NCBI RefSeq assembly: GCF_040395035.1
Contig: NZ_JBEBRB010000001.1
Location: 62,001-126,000, forward strand
DNA from: Parapedobacter lycopersici_A
GTDB lineage: Bacteria; Bacteroidota; Bacteroidia; Sphingobacteriales; Sphingobacteriaceae
Length of the DNA: 64,000 nt
Direction of reading: 5' to 3'
Shown: positions 28,628-36,943 of the stretch, in pieces
Layout: each line of letters begins with the position of its first letter
Numbering within the stretch: the stretch's first letter is position 1
Translations under genes and position numbers: made by a program
Notes under the pieces: model-generated
The model's database searches: none
Seen by the model: the letters and a program-made list of their open reading frames with translations, nothing else
What the model was told of the DNA's origin: nothing

Positions 28628-29662
28628 TCATCGGCCTCCCCTGTACCTCGATTCGTCCAGTATTTGCTGGGCGTCTTTGTTGGCGAGCAGGGCTGTAAGC
28701 GAAACCTCCGGGTGGCGGTCCATATAATTCCGTACGATTTGCCATCCGATAAAAACCCCTAATTTGGGTGCCGACTCATTCCCTACACCTAATTCAGGTG
28801 TAAAGGGCGCCTCACCAAGGTATTTCTGAATGCGGTAATAATCGGCATCATACAACAATTTTTCCTGTAAAAACCAGGCCCAAATATCCCGTTCGTAGCG
28901 TGCTGCCCACTCCTGCTGCTGTCCGGTATATCCGATTTTAAGGCTATCCGCAACATTCGGAAGTACCTGATCCATCGTATAAAGAATTTTTCCCTGATAT
29001 ACCATATGCTGAAGGAGGTTGACATTGAGATCGTCCTGTGGCAGTAACTCCTGGCGTATATAGCTTTCCACCACACGGGGGACGATATTTTCAGGGGTAA
29101 ACCGGCGAGACAGGTAATGTGGAATGCTCTCGCGCAACGCCGGATAAAATTCGGATTCCCTCCCCAGGAACATATCCAGCCCGATACCGATGTATCCCTG
29201 TCCGATAGGAACCTGTATAGCAAATCCCGAGAAAAAGGCAATAAACCGCGGAACAGTCATTTCTGGAAAATAGTATTTCAAATGTTTAAAAGCATCGGTT
29301 AAACCCGCCTCATGTACTATCAGATCCGGATAGGTAGTGTAGACACTGCTTTTGAGCGCCTTAAAATCGTCCGTTTCAATTACCTGTTTCAAAACTTCTG
29401 CAATGCGCAGGCTATCCAGTGGATTACCAGCCTCCAGCATATGCTGTATATAATCGGCATAGAAATAATCGTACCGGTTAATCCACTCCCGGTTCTTCTG
29501 AAGGATATTATCCCGACGGAGGCTATCCAATGCCTTATCAAATCGCTCGATGTGAACAACCACATCAATATGGCTGGTGTCTATGCGTTCCCTCCCTCCG
29601 CAGGAAGCCAGGACGATAATCAAAAAAAAGCCATAAATTAGCGGCGTTCGAATTTCAAGCAT
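28628..29662 (-). CDS. gldB: Gliding motility lipoprotein GldB
   Basis: A 344-residue lipoprotein with signal peptide MLEIRTPLIYGFFLIIVLASC (lipobox LASC). The protein carries the GldB-family features VVHIERFDKALDSL, the hallmark IAFFSGFAIQVPIGQGYIGIGLDMFLG, and GVFIGWQIVRNYMDRHPEVSL near the end. In Flavobacterium johnsoniae GldB is needed for gliding and is linked to T9SS; the same segment has a DUF2268-like look. ATG 29662 is chosen since it opens the signal peptide. gldC, its usual neighbour in flavobacteria, is not beside it. It is divergent from the next gene with 77 bases between. Confidence 0.9.
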   Translation of the reverse strand: MLEIRTPLIYGFFLIIVLASCGGRERIDTSHIDVVVHIERFDKALDSLRRDNILQKNREWINRYDYFYADYIQHMLEAGNPLDSLRIAEVLKQVIETDDFKALKSSVYTTYPDLIVHEAGLTDAFKHLKYYFPEMTVPRFIAFFSGFAIQVPIGQGYIGIGLDMFLGRESEFYPALRESIPHYLSRRFTPENIVPRVVESYIRQELLPQDDLNVNLLQHMVYQGKILYTMDQVLPNVADSLKIGYTGQQQEWAARYERDIWAWFLQEKLLYDADYYRIQKYLGEAPFTPELGVGNESAPKLGVFIGWQIVRNYMDRHPEVSLTALLANKDAQQILDESRYRGGR

Positions 29663-29739
29663 TATTTTTGTTTCGTTATTGGCAACGAAGTTAATGAAAA
29701 GTTGGTATTCAGACAGCCCACAGGTATAACGCAACCCAT

Positions 29740-30399
29740 ATGTTACGACGCATCATCCCATTTTTATTTTTAGTTATCTTACTTACCCTGAGTGGCCGGA
29801 CTTCGGCACAGGACTATTACAGTTCTACTTATCAATACAAGCCCATATCGCTGGGTATCACGTTTTCACCCAATATGGGATGGATGCGATACGGTGATTC
29901 AGACCAATACAAGGGCGCGGCAAAATTGGGATATGCCTATGGTTTATTGGCAGATTTTGCCTTTTCGGAGAACTATTATTTTTCTTCAGGATTATTAATC
30001 AACACATTGAACACAAAAAGTTCGGAACCGATTGCGGATGTGACAAGCGCAACGATGGACCGGGAGTACCGGATTCAATATGCGGAAATACCCATTGCCC
30101 TAAAATTGAAAAGTACCCAGCGGTACTTCCGCAGTTACTACGGGCTATTTGGATTCACCGCCGGTTTTAAATTGAACGCGAAAGAAAAACAACAAGGTGC
30201 CGATACCCGTACCTCTCTGGGTAAGGAGGCAGATTTACTGCGTCTGGCATTACAGATTGGGGGTGGCGTTGAATGGCAACTGGATCACAACCTGGTGATG
30301 ATGACCGGGCTGACGTTCAACAACGGATTTACGCAGGCTATCAGAGCCGGCGAACCACGAAACTCGTATGCCGCATTCAACTTCGGTATTTTCTTCTAA
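29740..30399 (+). CDS. Outer-membrane beta-barrel protein (PorT-family type)
   Basis: A 219-residue protein with a signal peptide (MLRRIIPFLFLVILLTLSG, cleavage after TSA) and alternating hydrophobic strands that end in FNFGIFF, a typical beta-barrel C-terminus. Segments such as YRIQYAEIPIALKLKS and YYGLFGFTAGFKLNAK match the outer-membrane beta-barrel domain of PorT-like proteins. Whether it is the true T9SS PorT or a paralogue cannot be told. It is followed by nadE after 19 bases. Confidence 0.75.
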   Translation: MLRRIIPFLFLVILLTLSGRTSAQDYYSSTYQYKPISLGITFSPNMGWMRYGDSDQYKGAAKLGYAYGLLADFAFSENYYFSSGLLINTLNTKSSEPIADVTSATMDREYRIQYAEIPIALKLKSTQRYFRSYYGLFGFTAGFKLNAKEKQQGADTRTSLGKEADLLRLALQIGGGVEWQLDHNLVMMTGLTFNNGFTQAIRAGEPRNSYAAFNFGIFF

Positions 30400-30418
30400 C
30401 CAGGCTTAATAAACGCAC

Positions 30419-32062
30419 ATGATCATCGCGCTGGCACAGCTCAACTACCACATCGGTAATTTTGAGCAAAATACTGCTAAAATAATCCGGACCATTCATG
30501 CTGCCCGGGATCAGGGCGCTGACCTTGTTGTGTTTGCCGAACTGGCGATTGGCGGTTACCCGGCAAAGGATTTATTACGGTCTGACGCTTTTCTGACGGC
30601 CTGCCAACAATCGTTGCTTCAGATCGCCGAACAAAGCCTCGGCATTGCCTGCATCATTGGCGTGCCTTTGCCCAACACGACAGGCAGGGGTAAAGCACTG
30701 TTCAACGCGGCAGCCTTTTTAGCTGAAGGCAAAGTGCAGCAAATCGTCAACAAAGGGTTGTTGCCCGATTATGACATATTTGATGAATACCGTTATTTCC
30801 AACCAGCCGACACGCATCACTGCATATCCTATCAGGGGCACCGGATTGCGCTAACTATCTGTGAGGATCTCTGGAATGCTGTGGAACCTAAATTATATGC
30901 AGGGAGTCCGATGGACAAGTTACGTGAAGAACATCCGGACATAATTATCAATATTGCCGCGTCACCATTTTCATACAGTCACCAGCAAGAGCGCATTGCC
31001 GTATTGCAGGGTGAAGCAAGACGGTCAAAACTGCCGTTGCTGTACCTGAACCAGGTGGGGGCGCATACTGATATCATTTTTGATGGCCGGTCCATTATTC
31101 TTTCAGACGAAGGTGAGCTGGTGGACACGATGGCACCCTTCGAAGAGGATATTCGTTATTACCGGTTTGAAAGCAACGACATTACGCCACTGCAAAAACG
31201 CAGCGATCTGCAGCAACCGGATGAAGTCGCCCTGATTTACCAGGCATTGTTGCTTGGCATCCGGGATTATTTCAAAAAATCGGGATTTACGCGGGCGGTA
31301 GTGGGATTATCAGGCGGCATTGATTCTGCAGTCGTTGCGGCACTTGCATGCGAGGCGCTTGGGCCGGAGAATGTGATGGCCGTCCTTATGCCTTCCGTGT
31401 ATTCGAGCGATCATTCCATCAGCGATGCACTTGATCTGGTACACTATACCGGATGCCTGCATGAGATTATTCCTATACAACCGATCGCCGAAGCGTTCAA
31501 TGACCAGTTAACGACAGCCTTTAAAGGGTTGTCGCAGGATATCACTGAGGAAAATATCCAGGCCCGTATTCGTGGCACCCTGCTGATGGCCATGGCAAAT
31601 AAACACGGTTACATTCTGCTGAACACTTCCAATAAAAGCGAAGCTGCGGTTGGCTACGGCACCTTATACGGGGATATGGCAGGCGCATTGGGCGTAATCG
31701 GTGATGTGTATAAGACGCAGGTATATCAATTGGCGCACTACATTAACCGCGACCGAGTACTCATCCCCCACAACACGTTAGTAAAGCCCCCTTCCGCGGA
31801 ATTACGGCCAGACCAGCAGGACAGCGACTCACTGCCGGAATATGCGCTGTTGGATGCGGTGCTCTTTCAATATATTGAACACGAAAAAAGTGCGGAACAA
31901 CTTGTCGGTCTGGGCTTCGAACCTGCATTAGTGAACCGCATCCTGAGATTAGTCAACCAGGCTGAATTCAAACGTTTCCAAAGTCCGCCTATACTGCGGA
32001 TAAGCAATAAGGCATTTGGTGGCGGACGAGTGATGCCGCTGGTAGCCAAATACCCCCTTTAA
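30419..32062 (+). CDS. nadE: Glutamine-dependent NAD+ synthetase
   Basis: A 547-residue two-domain enzyme that amidates deamido-NAD+ with glutamine-derived ammonia. The N-terminal nitrilase-type glutaminase (about 1-260) has the catalytic triad Glu41 (FAELAIGGYP), Lys in NKGLLPDYDIFDE and Cys in LTICEDLWN. The C-terminal synthetase (about 280-547) has the PP-loop GLSGGIDSAVVAAL and the TSNKSEAAVGYGTLYGDMAG motif. Length is typical of the bacterial fused form. Confidence 0.95.
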   Translation: MIIALAQLNYHIGNFEQNTAKIIRTIHAARDQGADLVVFAELAIGGYPAKDLLRSDAFLTACQQSLLQIAEQSLGIACIIGVPLPNTTGRGKALFNAAAFLAEGKVQQIVNKGLLPDYDIFDEYRYFQPADTHHCISYQGHRIALTICEDLWNAVEPKLYAGSPMDKLREEHPDIIINIAASPFSYSHQQERIAVLQGEARRSKLPLLYLNQVGAHTDIIFDGRSIILSDEGELVDTMAPFEEDIRYYRFESNDITPLQKRSDLQQPDEVALIYQALLLGIRDYFKKSGFTRAVVGLSGGIDSAVVAALACEALGPENVMAVLMPSVYSSDHSISDALDLVHYTGCLHEIIPIQPIAEAFNDQLTTAFKGLSQDITEENIQARIRGTLLMAMANKHGYILLNTSNKSEAAVGYGTLYGDMAGALGVIGDVYKTQVYQLAHYINRDRVLIPHNTLVKPPSAELRPDQQDSDSLPEYALLDAVLFQYIEHEKSAEQLVGLGFEPALVNRILRLVNQAEFKRFQSPPILRISNKAFGGGRVMPLVAKYPL

Positions 32063-32154
32063 GCCCATTGATTAGTATTAAAATCCGTTAAACCTTTTTT
32101 GGGATTAATCGTCTAATAAATGACTGATTACCACATAGGCGATTGTCTATACCG

Positions 32155-32162
32155 AAAGGAGG
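32155..32162 (+). promoter_or_regulatory. Strong Shine-Dalgarno sequence
   Basis: AAAGGAGG stands seven bases before the ATG of the DUF4136 gene. Such a full anti-SD match is rare among the genes of this window. Confidence 0.7.
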
Positions 32163-32169
32163 CTGACAA

Positions 32170-32751
32170 ATGAAAAAGCTGATTATATATATGCTACCAT
32201 TGGTTATGGTGGCACTTTCCTGTTCTTCATACCGGTATCATATGACCAAAATGACCGGAAGAGACTTTTCGCAGTTCCATACCTATGGCTGGCTACCGCC
32301 GGTAGATTCGCTTTCCAAGTCGTATTTTGACAACGATATTGCGCAAAACAACATTATGGAAACGGCGAACCGGGAATTGGAGGCCCGCGGACTGACCTAT
32401 ACCAAAGACAATCCCGACCTGCTATTCCGGTATATTGCCATCGTAAACAATAAAAGCAAGCCTTTATATGCCCCTGCTTATGGTTTTTATCCCTGGGGAA
32501 TGTGGGGGTACAATCCGTGGATGTGGGGTGGATGGCACATGGGCTGGAATCAACCGGCGGGAAAAGCATTATACCGTGCAGGACACATTATCATTGAAGC
32601 CCGGGAACGAAAAACGGACGCCGTGATCTGGCAGGCAAGGGGTACGGGTGAGGTACGAACCCCCGAAGACGCAATCAATAAGCTTCCAGAAGTAGTTGCC
32701 CAGGTGATGGCACAGTACCCCGTTCCGCCACAGACAACCAGCGGCCGCTAG
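32170..32751 (+). CDS. DUF4136-like lipoprotein with Trp/Gly-rich insert
   Basis: A 193-residue lipoprotein (lipobox LSC in VALSCSSY). The body FSQFHTYGWLPPVD..QNNIMETANRELEARGLTYTKDNPDLLFRYIA is DUF4136-like. A middle segment (about 102-130, YGFYPWGMWGYNPWMWGGWHM) is very rich in Trp, Gly and Tyr. Family function is unknown. It has a strong ribosome binding site, unlike its neighbours, and is not in an operon. Confidence 0.75.
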   Translation: MKKLIIYMLPLVMVALSCSSYRYHMTKMTGRDFSQFHTYGWLPPVDSLSKSYFDNDIAQNNIMETANRELEARGLTYTKDNPDLLFRYIAIVNNKSKPLYAPAYGFYPWGMWGYNPWMWGGWHMGWNQPAGKALYRAGHIIIEARERKTDAVIWQARGTGEVRTPEDAINKLPEVVAQVMAQYPVPPQTTSGR

Positions 32752-33002
32752 CTTGGCGATCACTGTTTACCATCATTTCGGAACCATTCTTCGTGGCAGC
32801 CGGGCTATTATTTCCTGCCAACTTGATTCGTTTTTACTTTACTACTCAGTTAGCCAACAATAGCAAGGCGCTCAATCCCGCAATCTTTTTACGTTAAGAT
32901 GAGCTTACCATCGAGAAAAATACCCGTATTTTGCGATAGGTAAAAGTACAGGCTCCTTATGTGGACGCCTATGGCAGTTTATATTACAAATAACATATTC
33001 AA

Positions 33003-34139
33003 ATGAAAATAGGCATTGTATGCTATCCTACCTTCGGCGGAAGTGGTGTAGTAGCAACGGAATTGGGGAAAGCGTTAGCTGCCCATGGGCACCAGATCCA
33101 TTTCATCACGTACAGTCAGCCGGCACGACTTGATTTTTTTTCTGAAAACCTGTTTTATCACGAAGTTACCATTTCCAAATACCCGCTTTTTGATTTCCCC
33201 CCTTATGAACTAGCACTTGCCAGTAAATTGGTTGATGTGGTCCGTTTTGAACAACTGGATATCCTGCATGTTCATTATGCAATTCCACACGCCTCTGCCG
33301 CCTTTATGGCCAAACAAATACTGGCCACCTATAATATCAAAATTCCGGTGGTGACTACGCTGCACGGCACAGACATTACGCTGGTTGGCAAAGACGCGAG
33401 TTATAGCCCGGTCGTTACTTTTTCCATTAACCAATCGGACGGGGTTACTGCCGTTTCGCAGAATCTGAAAGCGGAAACATTGAACCACTTTGATATCCAT
33501 CGCGAAATCTGCGTCATACCCAATTTCATCGATCTTGCGCGATTTAACCTCAAGCCGCGACAGCATTTTAAGCAAGCTATTGCTCCTGGCGATGAACGGG
33601 TATTGGTGCACACGTCTAACTTCCGGAAAGTAAAGCGTACAACCGATGTAATCCGGATATTTAAAAAAGTAAAGGAAAGAATACCGAGTAAACTGCTGAT
33701 GGTAGGTGATGGACCCGAGCGCACGCATGCAGAACAATTGTCACGCGAACTCGGTGTCGCCGATGATGTCCGATTTCTCGGAAAGCAGGACGCCATTGAA
33801 GAAATCCTGTCTGTATCTGACCTATTCCTGATTCCCTCTGGCTCGGAAAGTTTCGGGCTTGCGGCATTGGAAGCCATGGCCTGTAAAGTACCCATTATTT
33901 CATCCAACACCGGCGGGTTACCTGAGCTAAATCACAATGGGGTTACCGGTTACCTCAGCGAAGTAGGTGATGTCGATGACATGGCCGCCAATGCCATTCA
34001 TATCCTGGAAGATAACGACCGGCTTGAGCAGTTTAAGGAGGCTGCCCTGAACCGGGCAAAAGATTTTCAGCTGGCCAATATCATGCCGCTTTATGAGCAG
34101 TATTACCAGGAGGTCATTGCTGAAGTTGCTTCTTCGTAA
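33003..34139 (+). CDS. bshA: N-acetyl-alpha-D-glucosaminyl L-malate synthase BshA
   Basis: A 378-residue GT4-family glycosyltransferase, the first step of bacillithiol synthesis (UDP-GlcNAc plus L-malate). The N-terminus MKIGIVCYPTFGGSGVVATELGKALA is the BshA signature, with GGSGVVA binding the donor; the C-terminal half has LIPSGSESFGLAALEAMACKVP with the E-x7-E motif of GT4 enzymes. The YtxJ-type bacillithiol protein at 41219 supports the call. Confidence 0.93.
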   Translation: MKIGIVCYPTFGGSGVVATELGKALAAHGHQIHFITYSQPARLDFFSENLFYHEVTISKYPLFDFPPYELALASKLVDVVRFEQLDILHVHYAIPHASAAFMAKQILATYNIKIPVVTTLHGTDITLVGKDASYSPVVTFSINQSDGVTAVSQNLKAETLNHFDIHREICVIPNFIDLARFNLKPRQHFKQAIAPGDERVLVHTSNFRKVKRTTDVIRIFKKVKERIPSKLLMVGDGPERTHAEQLSRELGVADDVRFLGKQDAIEEILSVSDLFLIPSGSESFGLAALEAMACKVPIISSNTGGLPELNHNGVTGYLSEVGDVDDMAANAIHILEDNDRLEQFKEAALNRAKDFQLANIMPLYEQYYQEVIAEVASS

Positions 34140-34193
34140 CGCCGGTATAACCGATTTCTTGCGATTGACGGGCCGACGGTACAAAAAAACTTT

Positions 34194-34201
34194 TATCTTT
34201 G
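34194..34201 (+). promoter_or_regulatory. -7 box (TATCTTTG) of pyrH
   Basis: TATCTTTG fits the consensus, 33 bases before the pyrH ATG. The -33 box is weak. Confidence 0.6.
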
Positions 34202-34234
34202 GCGGTTGAAAAGTCTTTCCCAAGGCAATAATAT

Positions 34235-34942
34235 ATGAAATATAAACGCATCCTTCTGAAACTCAGCGGTGAAGCGCTGATGGGTGATCAGAGCTACGGC
34301 ATCGACATTAATCGGGTCCTTCAATACGCCAAAGATATCAAGGAAATCCACGGTAAGGGAATGGAAATAGCCATCGTCATCGGTGGCGGCAACATCTACC
34401 GCGGGCTTAGTGCCGAACAGGCGGGAATGGATCGTGTGCAGGCGGATTACATGGGTATGCTGGCTACCGTTATCAACAGCATGGCACTGCAGGATGCTTT
34501 GGAAAAGCTGCAGATCAAGACCCGGCTGCTCACTGCAATCAAAATGGAGCAGATCTGTGAGCCGTTCATCAGGCGGCGTGCTGTCCGACACCTTGAAAAG
34601 GGAAGGGTTGTTATTTTTGGTGCGGGTACGGGAAACCCATATTTTACTACCGATACCGCCGCTTCGCTACGTGCTATCGAAATCAATGCAGACGTTGTAC
34701 TTAAAGGAACCCGCGTAGACGGTATTTATACGGCAGACCCGCTGAAAGATCCGAAAGCCACACGATTTGACGAGATCACTTTTCAAGACGTATACAACCG
34801 CGGACTGAATGTAATGGACATGACCGCTTTCACATTATGCCAGGAAAATAAATTACCCATTATTGTCTTCGACATGAACAAACCTGGGAATTTGGCGCGG
34901 CTTGCCAATGGCGAATCCATTGGGACGTTAGTGAAAGAATAG
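34235..34942 (+). CDS. pyrH: Uridylate kinase
   Basis: A 235-residue UMP kinase of the amino-acid-kinase fold. It makes UDP and is regulated by GTP and UTP in bacteria. Typical parts are YKRILLKLSGEALMG, VIGGGNIYRG, FGAGTGNPYFTTDTAA and VLKGTRVDGIYTADP. The gene is followed by frr after 25 bases, the usual pyrH-frr order of translation-linked operons. Confidence 0.96.
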   Translation: MKYKRILLKLSGEALMGDQSYGIDINRVLQYAKDIKEIHGKGMEIAIVIGGGNIYRGLSAEQAGMDRVQADYMGMLATVINSMALQDALEKLQIKTRLLTAIKMEQICEPFIRRRAVRHLEKGRVVIFGAGTGNPYFTTDTAASLRAIEINADVVLKGTRVDGIYTADPLKDPKATRFDEITFQDVYNRGLNVMDMTAFTLCQENKLPIIVFDMNKPGNLARLANGESIGTLVKE

Positions 34943-34967
34943 TTGTTTTATCAAATAAATAAATGAC

Positions 34968-35531
34968 ATGGACGAACTTATAGCGCTACAATTAGAAGAC
35001 AGTGCCGCCGAAATGGCGAAGGCGGTGGCTCATACCGAATCTGAACTGACCAAAATCCGCGCCGGAAAGGCCATGCCTTCCATGCTTGACGGTATATACG
35101 TAGATTACTACGGCACTGCGACACCGCTAGCGCAGATTAGCAATGTCAATACCCCCGACGCCCGTACACTGACGATACAACCTTGGGAGAAAAACATGTT
35201 ATCGGCCATCGAAAAAGCTATTCTGGATGCAAATATCGGTTTAACGCCCCAAAATGATGGCAATGTCATCCGGCTGATCATCCCCCCCCTTACCGAGGAA
35301 CGCAGACGGGATCTCGTAAAAAAGGTAAAAGAAGAAGCTGAAAAAGGCCGCGTAACCGTTAGGAACTTACGCAAAGACGCCAATGACGGGATCAAAAAGC
35401 TTAAAAATGATGGCGTTTCCGAAGACGAGATCAAAGCCGGGGAAGCCGAAGTACAGAAGCTGACAGACAAATACATTGCCGCAGTTGACCGACTTGCCGA
35501 AGCTAAAGAAAAGGATATTATGACGGTATAA
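34968..35531 (+). CDS. frr: Ribosome recycling factor
   Basis: A 187-residue RRF, which with EF-G splits post-termination ribosomes. It has the long helical N- and C-terminal bundle (AHTESELTKIRAGKAMPSMLDGI; EERRRDLVKKVKEEAEKGRVTVRNLRKDAND) and the central beta domain (IQPWEKNMLSAIEKAI). Length and order match the family. It ends eight bases from the convergent alanine dehydrogenase gene. Confidence 0.96.
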   Translation: MDELIALQLEDSAAEMAKAVAHTESELTKIRAGKAMPSMLDGIYVDYYGTATPLAQISNVNTPDARTLTIQPWEKNMLSAIEKAILDANIGLTPQNDGNVIRLIIPPLTEERRRDLVKKVKEEAEKGRVTVRNLRKDANDGIKKLKNDGVSEDEIKAGEAEVQKLTDKYIAAVDRLAEAKEKDIMTV

Positions 35532-35538
35532 TTACCGG

Positions 35539-36750
35539 CTAATGGTTAGAAATAACCAGTAAATCCAGGTCTTTGGGTGTCATTCCAAACTTATTGGCCA
35601 TATCTTTATTAGTAAGGTGACCCTGAAAAAGGTATATCGCATTGCGGATACCGGGCCTTGACCAAATCAGATTCATTACACTCCCCATTTCTCCAACATC
35701 CAGCAGGATTGGTGTTAGGATATTGGTTAGTGCGTATGTTGCTGTACGTGCGACCCGCGACGCAATATTGGGAACGCAGTAATGAATAACATCATATTTA
35801 CGGAATACGGGCTCCGCATGATTCGTTATCTGAGAAGTTTCAAAACATCCCCCCTGATCGATACTCACATCTATAAGTACCGAATTCGGCTTCATTTTGG
35901 CGACAGTTTCTTCGCTGATGACACACGGGCTCCGGCCGTTGGTTGCCCGGACGGCGCCAATCACCACATCACAGGAAATTACCGCCTTGCGCAAAACAAT
36001 TGGCTGAATAACCGAGGTAAACACCCGGCTTCCCACATTATTCTGCAACCGCCTGAGTCGGTACACGGATGAGTCAAATACCTTAACCTGGGCTCCCAGT
36101 GAAATGGCTGTCCGTGCAGCAAACTCTCCTACCGTACCCGCTCCAATGATAACCATTTCCGTTGGCGGAACACCGGTAATTCCACCAAGCATCAATCCTT
36201 TTCCATCAAAAACATTGCTAAGATATTCTGCCGCTATCAGCACTGAAGTAGCACCGACAATTTCACTCATTGCCCGTACGACAGTAAGCGTGCCTCCCTC
36301 GTCGCGCAGGTATTCATACGATAAAGCTGTTATCTTCTTTTTCATCAGCGCCTGCAACAGCTCAAGGCTCATCAGCGAAGGCTGTTGAGAGGAAAGCAGC
36401 ATCTGTCCGCTCCGCATCAACTCCACTTCTTCCAGTGTAGGCGGAGCGATCTTGATGACAATATTAGCTTTATAGACTTCTTCTTTGTTGTGTACAATAC
36501 GCGCCCCCTGTTCGCTGTAATGATGGTCTAAAAAATTAGCGGCGTTTCCGGCCCCACTTTCCAACACTACTTCATGGCCATTTTCAATGAGCAACGCCAC
36601 GGAAAGAGGCGTTAAGGGAACACGATTCTCCTGAAAGCTGATTTCTTTAGGTATTCCAATGAAGAGGCTGTCTTTCTTTTTCCGGTTTTCCAACACAGCT
36701 TCTTGGGGCTGCAACAACGCCTGACGCGCCAATTTAGATAGCTCATTCAT
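35539..36750 (-). CDS. Alanine dehydrogenase/PntA-like NAD(P)-binding protein
   Basis: A 403-residue protein of the AlaDH/PNT family. The N-terminal part has IGIPKEISFQENRVPLTP (substrate domain) and the NAD site is EMVIIGAGTVGEFAARTAISLGAQVKVFD. The end contains VGEMGSVMNLIW. AlaDH proteins convert L-alanine to pyruvate with NAD+. The N-terminal extension (MNELSKLARQALLQPQEAVLENRKKKD) is longer than in Bacillus Ald, as in other Bacteroidota. Start ATG 36750 is chosen as the more upstream hydrophobic extension lies in the promoter region. Confidence 0.82.
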   Translation of the reverse strand: MNELSKLARQALLQPQEAVLENRKKKDSLFIGIPKEISFQENRVPLTPLSVALLIENGHEVVLESGAGNAANFLDHHYSEQGARIVHNKEEVYKANIVIKIAPPTLEEVELMRSGQMLLSSQQPSLMSLELLQALMKKKITALSYEYLRDEGGTLTVVRAMSEIVGATSVLIAAEYLSNVFDGKGLMLGGITGVPPTEMVIIGAGTVGEFAARTAISLGAQVKVFDSSVYRLRRLQNNVGSRVFTSVIQPIVLRKAVISCDVVIGAVRATNGRSPCVISEETVAKMKPNSVLIDVSIDQGGCFETSQITNHAEPVFRKYDVIHYCVPNIASRVARTATYALTNILTPILLDVGEMGSVMNLIWSRPGIRNAIYLFQGHLTNKDMANKFGMTPKDLDLLVISNH

Positions 36751-36789
36751 AGGGTTCACATTCGCAAAATTGTAATACGCGAAAATAAT

Positions 36790-36797
36790 CAAAGTTA
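36790..36797 (-). promoter_or_regulatory. -7 box (TAACTTTG) of the alanine dehydrogenase gene
   Basis: On the minus strand TAACTTTG matches TAnnTTTG, 39 bases before the ATG. Confidence 0.55.
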
Positions 36798-36900
36798 TTA
36801 ACAATAACGACAGCCGATGGGCTTTGCCTGCATTAAAATTTCCGATAAATGGCTAAAAATGCAAATGAGCAGCTGAATCTTTTTTTCTATCGGAAAATAG

Positions 36901-36908
36901 TATATTTG
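36901..36908 (+). promoter_or_regulatory. -7 box (TATATTTG) of the CapD-like gene
   Basis: TATATTTG fits the consensus, 35 bases before the ATG at 36944. Confidence 0.55.
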
Positions 36909-36943
36909 AAAACTATCAATTGTCACCCTATACAGTAAACTAA

